Positions 55,601 through 64,000 of a stretch of 64,000 nucleotides of DNA are shown piece by piece. The notes beneath the pieces are model-generated. The model was not told where the DNA came from. It worked only from the letters and a program-made list of their open reading frames with translations, and made no database searches. The stretch is from positions 6,258,501 through 6,322,500 of the forward strand of contig NC_003280.10 of assembly GCF_000002985.6 (NCBI RefSeq). Direction: 5' to 3'. Source of the stretch: Caenorhabditis elegans. Taxonomy: Eukaryota; Nematoda; Chromadorea; Rhabditida; Rhabditidae. The position numbers and the translations under genes are program-made. Position 1 is the stretch's first letter. Each line of letters begins with the position of its first letter.

Positions 55601-58600
55601 TCAATAAAAAACTCTATTGTTCCAGGAAAATAATTATTTCACAGATTTTTTGAAAAATAGCTGCCTGCTGAGATTCCAGGATATTTATATAGGGCTCCGT
55701 CTGTAGGCGTAGATTTCTATTTCTGAAATCAAGTTGTAAAGTGTTTTCCTAGAAACTTTGTGTCAAAAGTCTAGAACGACTACAGAAAATTCAGAAATCA
55801 CTTGTGTATCTCAAATATTACGCTTGGAAGTTTTTAAAATCAAGTCAGAATTGCAGCAAACACCACAAAAAATTAAAAAAAAATGTGGGTGCATTTTTTC
55901 ACCCAAATTTATTAAATCTAATAAGAAAAGACCTTACCAAGTACCTTATTGGAAAGAGAGGTGAACGTTTTCAGACATTCCTACTAAAAGCTGAACAACA
56001 AACCCGTTAAAACGGTTGAATTACTAAATTTTGGCGAGGCCGCTGATGTGTGAATTTGAACTGGAGACAGACAAAGTGTCATTGAACGAGAAATTTTTAA
56101 GAAAGTTCATTGTTTTATATGTATTTTGTGCTCGTTCAAATGTCTAATGCTCAAATTTCCACCTGCATACATATCTGAGTTTCTAAGTTCATTGCGAACA
56201 TGCATAAAAATAGAATTGAAGAACTTGCAAAAAAACTGAAAAAGATACCAAGGATCATCATGTTTGATGAAGCGAATCCGTGTAATTCATGCAGAACATT
56301 TAATTCACTGCTCATCATTTGATCGGGAACGAATTCTAGAATTGGACAAGGTACACTTTTACAGCTGGTATTTTTTTTATTTCAGTGCATAAAATCTCAA
56401 AATGTACGTCACCTCAATATTCAATTTTACCTCCCTAATTTATTTTTCTAAATATCATTTCCTATATCACGTCGGGTGTGGTATATCTGAAATAAGAAAA
56501 TTTCAAAACTTCCGTCTTCCGGATTGTCCAATAAGTCCAGCTGCACAATCTTTAGTCGACAAATGTGTGAAGTAGTAGCATATTCTTTAGATGATTTCAT
56601 AGTTGAGCCCTTCGCTCGGTAAAAGTAAATAAGGGAATTGAGAGCACGTGTCACGGACCTCCGACCGGATACAAAACACACAAAAGCATCAAAAGACATG
56701 GATCTACAGAAACAGAAACTAACAAAACATAACATCTGAAAACTGATTCGTATTAGGATAAAACTAGAAAGTAAGTATTCATGTACTTTCTGGGTCATTC
56801 GGATCAACTCTATTCGCTGTGAACAGCTCGTAAACTTGATTAAGCGTTTTATTGTGTTCCAAGTAAAAATAAGTTAAACTTAAAATACTCAGAAAATGTT
56901 TTCCGGCTTACCAAATATTTTGTCTAAAAATATTTCGAGCTGATTGTTATTTGGAAACTGCATATTGTTATGAGAACAGGAAAACGTCATAAGTTATGAA
57001 CAAAAAATGAAACAAAGTGGGACGTCCACTTTAAATCATTTCGAGTCTAGAAACTGAAACAATTCTCATCTAAACCGTGTCTCACTAGTTTAAAACCAAC
57101 TTTATCAAACTTCATGGCTGAACATTTTTTGTTTCTTTTTTTGTGGCTCTTTTAATAACTCTTTTATTGGGGATTTTTCTTTTTAAAAAATTTACATGTA
57201 CAAAAATAATAGTAGGGACATTTGTTTTGAAAGTTGAAAAAACGTTTTCTATGTGAAACTAATCTACAAAGAGCAAAGACTTTTCAAGCCTGAGAAATTC
57301 TTCAATTCGGGAATTTCAATTTCACAAATTAGTAATTCAAATGGGAATCCCACGTTTTTAGACGAAAGAATTGAACGAGAAAAAAGGAAAAGATGATGAA
57401 AAACTAGAAAGACGGAAAAAGTGCTCAATTAAGACTTAAATACCACCGAATATTAGGCAAGAAGGCAGCTGTCTTTTCTCAAAGATGTTTGGTGAGAAGC
57501 ACACAATTTGAGTTGGAACAGGCTGCTCTTCCGGGAAATTGTAAACGAGAAAGGAGACCTTAATTGACAAGGATACCAATGGAATACAAACTTTTTTTGG
57601 ACGAACAGAATGACGAAGTACGAGTTGGACAAATTTGAGAAAGTTTCAAAAAGAGAATAGAAAAAAGGACTGACAATCAAAGAAATCAACATTTTTGTAG
57701 TAACATTAGGTCTTATGGAATAGGAAAAGGTACATCTTCTACCTACATATAAAGTGTGGACAGTATAGATTCACATACTACACATCTTCTGATTTCATAT
57801 GTTTTCAAAAGTTTGATAGAAGAATACTACATCCTGTTTTTGCGAATTTTGGTAGTTATCGAGGGTGTAGGTACGACGTAGGCACAGGTCAACTTGTAGG
57901 CTAATAGGCAGGAATTTGTGTGTTTAGCAAGTAAATCTTAAATATGGCAAGTTAATTAGATTTATTTTAAGCAGTATAGTACCTTTACATAATTATTTTT
58001 AGACCAAGATTCAATAATAAATGTTTTGGTTGAAAACAATATTTTCACGATTCGACACGGAAATAATTTATTTTCAATTATATTGACTAATAATTTCGCA
58101 CCGTAATAATAAAAAATAATACAACCAATTATTTTGAGTGGAATTGGATTTTTTAGGTGTTCATTGGAATAATTTCTTGTAGACTACATTCACAATGATA
58201 TCATGTAGTTGACGCAGATGAAATACCAAATAATTTGCAATTTGGATAGAAAAATAATGGCGAAGGAAATAAATGGCTAAACGATTAAATTAACTTTGCT
58301 CTAGCGTAAATGATAGTTACGAACGGCTTGAAAAAAAAACAGCTAGAAATGAGGGAAAATAGGGATAAAAGGCAAAAAATAGGCATATCTATGCTAGTCA
58401 TCTGTAATTGGAAGAGAACATAGAATCTGAAAAATGAACAGAAAAAATAAGGAAACAAAAGAGAAAAGATGGAAGGAAAACGAGATATCCTGTGACTGAA
58501 TTCAAGATTACAGACGATGAGTCTGAAATCTAAACTTTGTAGAAAGCATTGTTGGGGTAACAGAAAACGAGAATGAAATTGTTTACATTAAATAAAAAAA

Positions 58601-58765
58601 GAATTCGAAGGATCGAATGAATGTAACAAAACTCGAGTGGTTGTAGCTTTTTTGATAGGGCTGAAGTTTGGTCTAACAAAAATTTTTGTTTCAAGATTTG
58701 TGTTATTATGGGAACGCAGAAAAGTTTGAAATATAGGTGCATTCGGGCTCCACGGCCAAATAAAA
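52601..58765. other. Gene-poor stretch
   Basis: About 6 kb, mostly AT-rich. Items seen and not assigned: the exon-like frame at 52890-53050; a GC-richer patch at 53990-54180 with cccggctc...gagccggg; and an exon-like minus frame at about 56500-56700 (VTRALNSLIYFYRAKGSTM) after a TTTCTGTAG acceptor but without a matching donor. No complete gene can be built; long cis-regulatory DNA for EFR3 or the globin, or decayed genes, are possible. Confidence 0.35.
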
Positions 58766-58950
58766 GCAGTCCGCCCCTACGCGTTGGGTCCCGTCAGGAA
58801 TTATCAGAAAAAATTCCGTTGTTTTTTTTTTATTTCGAAATTAATCACCTTATATTACATTTATTTATGAAACATTTTTTTTTCATTTTTAAGCTTCCCA
58901 TACATTTCTTCTGATAATACCTAACGAGACCCGTTGAGGGGCGGAGTGTG
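58766..58950. repeat. Diverged inverted repeat (arms about 43 bp)
   Basis: cagtccgcccctacgcgttg ... aattatcagaa (58766-58809) is the reverse complement, with several mismatches, of ttctgataatacctaacgag ... ggggcggagtgtga (58908-58950). About 100 bp of AT-rich loop. An old MITE-like palindrome. Confidence 0.8.
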
Positions 58951-59682
58951 ATTTTTTGGCGTTTCTATAATATTTTAAGTAGTTGGTTTTGAAGATACCA
59001 ACTAAATAGCAAGTCACATAAGAATCAAAAACTTTCTTTCGAACATTATTCACGGAATTTTTGCATTGAATATTATGAAATGAAGTTAGTAGTCTAGACG
59101 TGTGCATTTCGTCTGTCAAAAACCTTGTCCTTGAAGAAGTTTTCAACATCTTTTTCGTCATCCAATTTCACTGAAGGAAGAGTGTCAATTTACTTCTTCT
59201 CCTTTTCAAGAATATCTCGTACATCAGGTGATACATAAACTCATTAGAGTGAGGACCACCCACTGAAAAAGTGATAATCGAAGAACTTAGTAGATCACGT
59301 AGGTGATCCTTCAGTCATCTCTGAAGACGTGACATCAAGAAAACCGGAAACTTTCATCGACCAAAAAAGAGAAAAAGACCGGGAGAGAGACAACAATTGA
59401 ACGAGAAAACTAAACTCGTCGTGTTGTGATCTATTCTTTTATTTCTCAAATTGGCTCAAGGAAATTGGACGTTAAGCAGGAAGTTTGGTCGGTGCACGTA
59501 ACTTTTTAAAATGTCCGAAAATGATTGAATTACCTCCAACAAGAGGATTGTCATTGGAAGAGTGGTTTCAAAAAAAAAAAAACGATCAAGCTGATAAATA
59601 TTTATATATGCAACTATTGTTCCTAGAATAAATATACATTGTGAAATATATTAGTATCAATAAATTAATCTTTAAATTATAA
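58951..59682. other. Downstream region of the EFR3 homologue
   Basis: No supported gene. Holds the EFR3 3' UTR at its right side. Confidence 0.35.
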
Positions 59683-62575
59683 TCAGTAAGCAAATGAAGG
59701 CAGTTCAATTTCAAACAAATTTTTCGGTTTCGCTGGTCTACCAATGTCTCGGACTCTTGTCATCTCCCCATTTCTGACAAGAAGACGTGCAATTGACTTG
59801 CTCAGATCGCTTTTTTCATTCAGAGATTCATTGGTGTTCACGCGTTCCTCAAAATCGGTATTTCGAATTTCGGATAAAATACTTCCAGTCAGCTCCTTCT
59901 CTTTCCGACCTTCCTCGATAGGATCAAACGTGGCATTTGCATAAGCTTTGAGATCATCTACAGTTGACGCATTCAGTTCTAAATTAAAAACTATAAAATA
60001 TAATCAGTATAATTTAGAAACTTACTCGGAGGATTTACAATTGAAAATATAGTATTTCTACGGCTTTGTTTTCTGCTCACAGGCGGTGTCCAGTCAACTG
60101 ACATATCAACCGAAACATCATCAATTCCAACTGTTTTATAGCCGCTCGGTGATTCTCTTCCATCAGTCGAATCAAAGTTTGGTGTATCATTTTGCCATTG
60201 ATCACCACTGCCATCATTCTTTCGTCCATTCATATTAAAATTAAAAGGAACGAATAGTCGTGTCGCATCTTTTCCAGAAGCTTTTAGTGACTCTGCAATA
60301 TCTTCAGCGTTGAACAACAAGGTTTGATCTTCTTCGGTAATCGTTGTAGCTCCTTGTGAAGTTGAATTCAATGCAGAAGAAGAGAGTGGGTCGTCATTGT
60401 TTGGAGAATCTTTCACATTAAGTAACAAGTTCAGTCCAGGAATGCCACGCTGCGCGCGGCAAGATACGACGTGCTGTACTTGTTGGCAGAGCGACGGGTT
60501 TGCAATGAGCTGGGCCGACAAGTTCAAGTACTTTGCAACCATGTTGTGAATACAATTGCGCTTGGCATCACTGAAGTTTTGTTTTGAATCGAGAGCAAGT
60601 TGTTGAAGTGCCAACGAGAGACGGAACAGTTCGATCAGAGACTGAAATTTATAATTTTGAAAAAGTTCTAAAAATAAGACTATAAATACCTCATCAAATC
60701 CTACTTCGATGCATAGTAAGCTCATTGTGCACAAAACGGCATCAATATGCTTATTCAAATCATTTTCATCGGCTAAAGCTACAGCACGCAAAAGCATGTA
60801 GGTAATCTCCCCGATGTGTTTTCTCATGAACATCTGATCAGCACGAGAACACTTTTCGACGGTTAGCTGGACATCAGACACATCGAGCTCGTAACCAAGA
60901 TGAACCAAATTGGCAGCATTGTCATGTCTGAATTTGAAAATTTTAGATTAATATAGCTTCCTATAAATTGACTTACCTATCAAGCAATGTATGGAAAATC
61001 TGTTGAGTGGCTAATCTAACTTGAGGGTCCCGAACCAAGGCAAGAAGCAAGAGAGTATCAAGAAATGAATCGGTAAATACAGTTGCTAAATAAGCAGTTC
61101 GATATTTTGTAGCTACTTTAAGCAGTGTTTTGACAAGAACATGTTGAAGGAACTCGTCTCCTTGTTTCGACTTTCTCTCATCCAGATTTGGAATATTTCC
61201 GACTGTGAACATCATCATTTCGACTTTTTGATAATCAGGAAGGGCATTTGCAAAATCTCCCATAGCATTGATCAACGCTTCCTGATACATTTTCTCAGCA
61301 GGCTGGTCACTGCATTTTCCGCTTCTTTCAAAATCAACAGACGTTCGGAGATGTTTGAGAAGAGAATTGAAAATTGATAGCAAAAGTGGTCCAATTGACG
61401 TTCCGGCAATCGATACAATACTCGACAGGACAGTAGCAATACCAATTCGAGTTGATGCATCTGCTGAGCACATACTATCCAAATGATTGATCAGCTCTTG
61501 AATTACGAAGTAGCTATTCTGGCTTTGAATACTGTAAATAATCGCCCGAAAGACATGAATTGCAAAGGATGGAGGTGGTGTCCACCGCTTATGAAGATCC
61601 ATGTGTTTCAAAACTGGTTCAATAACTGCTCGCAAGGATCCAAAAGAGGCTTTGCCCATCAGTTCTCTTAAGCATCGATCTGACAGAACTTTTGGAGTGG
61701 CTTCATCGTCCACTCGATGTGACTGGGTCGAATCAGCAAACGTATTATCAAACTTCGGAATTTGAGATGAGGAAAATCCTTTTCCAGAGTCATCCGGTTC
61801 TTGAAGATTGAATAGTATTGATGGCACAATTTTATCCATGTGTTGTTGCTCCCAAATATTCGGATGAAGATCATCAGTGACAGATTTCCAAACAACACCA
61901 CGGAGGCCTCGTAATCCAGCACATCGAGCTAATCGGAAATCATCTCCATATGCCGCTTGCGGATTTGCATGGCACATTTGTGAAAATTTATCGATAAAAA
62001 AGTCGTACTGTCGATGATAGGATGGTGAACTCTCTTCGATGTTAGAGAATGTGACGAATGAGTCAGTTGCTAGTTGCTGAAATAGTATCATTACTAATAT
62101 AAACCTCCCACTTATATTCATGTTACTCACCTCCATTTTTGCATTATTGCTTTCCAATAACCGCTGAACCATGCGTAGGTGATTTTCACTGAATTGGGGA
62201 AGACTGGGTGAACTGTGACAAGCTTGAAGCAGTTGATCCATGGCTTCTACTGCTATCTGGAAGTAATAAAATCCCATTTTGTTCCCATCAGTAAAATAAT
62301 ACCTTTACTTGAACCGGCCGTTGTCGACTAAGATCCCGAACCATCCTCATCACCAAGTATTCTCCAATTCTCTCTAATTTTTCAGGATGGGAGATTGCAT
62401 AAAACGTTAGTTTTTGCATATTCGAGTAAAGAAGTCCATCGGTTACAGCTCTTGGATATATGGAATCCACTAATCTCCGATATCTGAATAAATTTATTTG
62501 TTCAACTTTATCACTAAATGCAATTTATCAAATTCACCTGGGTTTGCACGGTGTGCAGCAACATAGACCATTCAT
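59683..62575 (-). CDS. efr-3: EFR3 homologue (plasma-membrane anchor of PI4-kinase III alpha)
   Basis: EFR3 recruits the TTC7/FAM126/PI4KA complex to the plasma membrane to make PI4P. Exons (minus): 62575-62538, 62483-62303, 62256-62131, 62076-60977, 60927-60690, 60641-60026, 59978-59683; 864 aa (human EFR3A about 820). The N-terminus MNGLCCCTPCKPRYRRLVDS has the Cys cluster used for palmitoylation and the basic patch that follows. Armadillo/HEAT-like repeats include MQKLTFYAISHPEKLERIGE, EAMDQLLQACHSS, SFVTFSNIEESSPSYHRQYD, NIWEQQHMDKIVPSILFNLQ and SDRCLRELMGKASFGSLRAV, all close to EFR3A/B. The C-terminal third is polar with Ser-rich, probably phosphorylated stretches (SRKQSRRNTIFSIVNPP) and ends IELPSFAY. 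Start ATG is directly supported by the family match. Confidence 0.95.
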
Positions 62576-62897
62576 ATTGATGGTTTTCGGTGTCAATTAC
62601 TGAAAAAACAAAAATTACAATGTTTTTAAGAACAGAAAAGGCAGCACTTCCGGAAAATCAATAAAATTTCAGTGAAAAAAAACTAAAATGGGAGTAAGCA
62701 AACGCGCTCTGTCGAGACTCTTTTTAGCGGGTATTCAAATTCAAAACCCAGTGTAAATGAAAACTCGTATATTTCTACAGTAATCCTTTATTTTCTGAAA
62801 AAATAGAAAAGAATGTTCCAACTTAAATAATAAATAAAAAAGAGATATTTCGAGTTTATTTCTAGACACAAGTTCGAGATTAGCAGTGGAAATCGCT
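62576..62897 (-). other. Region between the unknown gene and the EFR3 homologue
   Basis: About 320 bp between two minus-strand genes. The acceptor-like tttttcag just before the EFR3 ATG region (62597-62605) may be a trans-splice site. The spacing is compatible with an operon but a little long. Confidence 0.4.
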
Positions 62898-63813
62898 TCA
62901 CTGCAGCAACGCCGGTGTCGTCGTGAATTTTTGGCGATTCTCATCATGAAAACGTTTCACAATCTCTTCCACAATCACTGAAAACAAGTAAAATTATTTA
63001 AACAGTGAACAACTATAGCCTCACTGTCCATTGAATTTCCACTTTCGACTAGCCCTTTCATGTCACACTGGCTAATTTGCATTTCAGACAAGTCTCGAAA
63101 AAGTGAGACAGCGTGAGGATGAAGTAGTTTGCAGATGGATTCAAGACCATTTTCACCAATTACGAAGTTTTTAAGTCCTTCTGGTAAATCAATCATGCGT
63201 CCTGGAGACACATTCTTAATTGTGGAGGCTGTATTCGGGCTAACGTTCCGTTCTCGAAGCAATTCAGTTGGCCCGGGAACTGAATAAAATGGTTGTTCTT
63301 GGTCACAATTCCAGAAAAATCCTACCATTTGTTTCTTTTCCAAGCCAATAATAATCTGCCTTTTTATATTTACAAAGAGGAATTTCATGTGGATTTCCAT
63401 CAACAATAAGTGTCAGACGGACAGCTTCGATTGATGATTCAGGAAGTTGGTACTGAAATAAATTAAATTATAAATTAAATTCTTGTTACTGGTATTTACC
63501 GTCAACACGAATACATCATTTCGCTTGATTGTTCCCTTATTTCTGTTGCAGCTCAATTTTGGATCAAACTTCTTTTTAACGCTGACACGTAGCTTGTACT
63601 TGACTTCGGGATATTCTGAAAATTGTCATTTGAAATGTGGACGGACGATTGAGTTGTATTCAAGTTGTTAGCACACTCAAAGAACTATTTTCTCGGAGCT
63701 CCAGACAGGTTCGAGGCTATAACATCTAGAAACACTGCAACATGGCCAGTCTCGTTACAGCTTATCTTTAATAAATCGTGGCAATCCGTGTTCTTGACAT
63801 TACAACAGTTCTT
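62898..63813 (-). CDS. Unknown protein, 5' part unresolved or outside the window
   Basis: Exons (minus) that join in phase: 63615-63500 (EYPEVKYKLRVSVKKKFDP...), 63452-63326 (YQLPESSIEAVRLTLIVDGN...), 63279-63026 (VPGPTELLRERNVSPNTAST...) and 62977-62898 (ending RQKFTTTPALLQ). A further exon-like block at 63813-63690 is Cys-rich (KNCCNVKNTDCHDLLKISCN, then GHVAVFLDVIASNLSGAPRK), but its 3' splice to 63615 does not keep phase with any consensus donor I can see. No TM segment is visible in the resolved part. I do not recognise a domain. Confidence 0.55.
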
Positions 63814-64000
63814 CTACGAGAAGAAAGTTTTGAAAAATGTTCGAGAAATCTAAATTGCAAAACTACGTACTACCACGAGTCACAGAGGTAAGCAAAACTA
63901 ATTGTGCTCCGATAGAGTGAAAGCTTGTCCAACTGTACCAAATCAACGCAAAATTACACTGACAGAGACTAAAGTTTCACAGAGAGTTGCACCAAAATTT

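Noticed and set aside
56448-56807. Minus exon-like frame (VTRALNSLIYFYRAKGSTM) that resembles a GPCR C-terminal part
   Set aside because: A decent acceptor precedes it, but no consensus donor and no further exons could be found; resemblance is too short.
1-64000. tRNA, rRNA or CRISPR features
   Set aside because: Read through both strands without finding a cloverleaf with intact A/B boxes, rRNA-like sequence or spaced direct repeats; the tandem arrays present are satellites.

Overview
This is nuclear DNA of a Caenorhabditis nematode, most likely C. elegans or a very close relative. The evidence is AT-rich intergenic DNA, many short introns (often about 45-60 bp) with gtaag/gtgag donors and TTTTCAG acceptors, splice-type acceptors just upstream of or abutting start codons (trans-splicing), and gene content. 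The block WDR3 homologue / bpl-1 (biotin ligase) / selenocysteine lyase-like / upb-1 (beta-ureidopropionase) matches my memory of a C. elegans chromosome II region, and an EFR3 homologue lies towards the right end. No species-level search was possible. Exon coordinates were built by hand from splice signals and checked for reading phase.

Left third (1-31.6 kb), gene-dense: GDSL/phospholipase B-like enzyme (-, cut by the window edge), M6/proteolipid four-TM protein (+), small MSP-domain protein (+), secreted nucleoside hydrolase (+), basic nuclear-looking protein of unknown function (-), WDR3-type nucleolar WD40 protein (+), bpl-1 (+), selenocysteine lyase/NifS-like PLP enzyme (-, convergent with bpl-1), coiled-coil unknown (+), a dual-specificity-phosphatase-like protein without catalytic residues (-), and upb-1 (-). 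A GC-richer structured segment at about 29.1-29.24 kb may be a Pol III RNA.

Middle (32-44.4 kb): a NYN/Zc3h12a-type RNase gene directly follows a single-pass membrane protein gene on the minus strand, with only about 130 bp between them. Then comes repeat-rich accessory DNA: a perfect-looking foldback hairpin, a 12-bp minisatellite, an array of about 67-bp palindromic units, a direct repeat, a recent inverted duplication of about 0.77 kb per arm carrying the 5' part of a decayed orphan gene, and a 5'-truncated non-LTR retrotransposon.

Right third (45-64 kb): an uncharacterised 383-aa protein (+) with a foldback MITE in an intron, a secreted DOMON protein (+), a globin (-), a gene-poor stretch of about 9 kb with one doubtful ORF, then the EFR3 homologue (-) and a partial unknown gene (-).

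Functionally this is a housekeeping neighbourhood: ribosome biogenesis (WDR3), biotin attachment (bpl-1), selenium/cysteine chemistry (SCLY), pyrimidine/nucleoside catabolism (upb-1 and the nucleoside hydrolase) and plasma-membrane PI4-kinase anchoring (EFR3). I saw no defence island, CRISPR array, rRNA or canonical tRNA.
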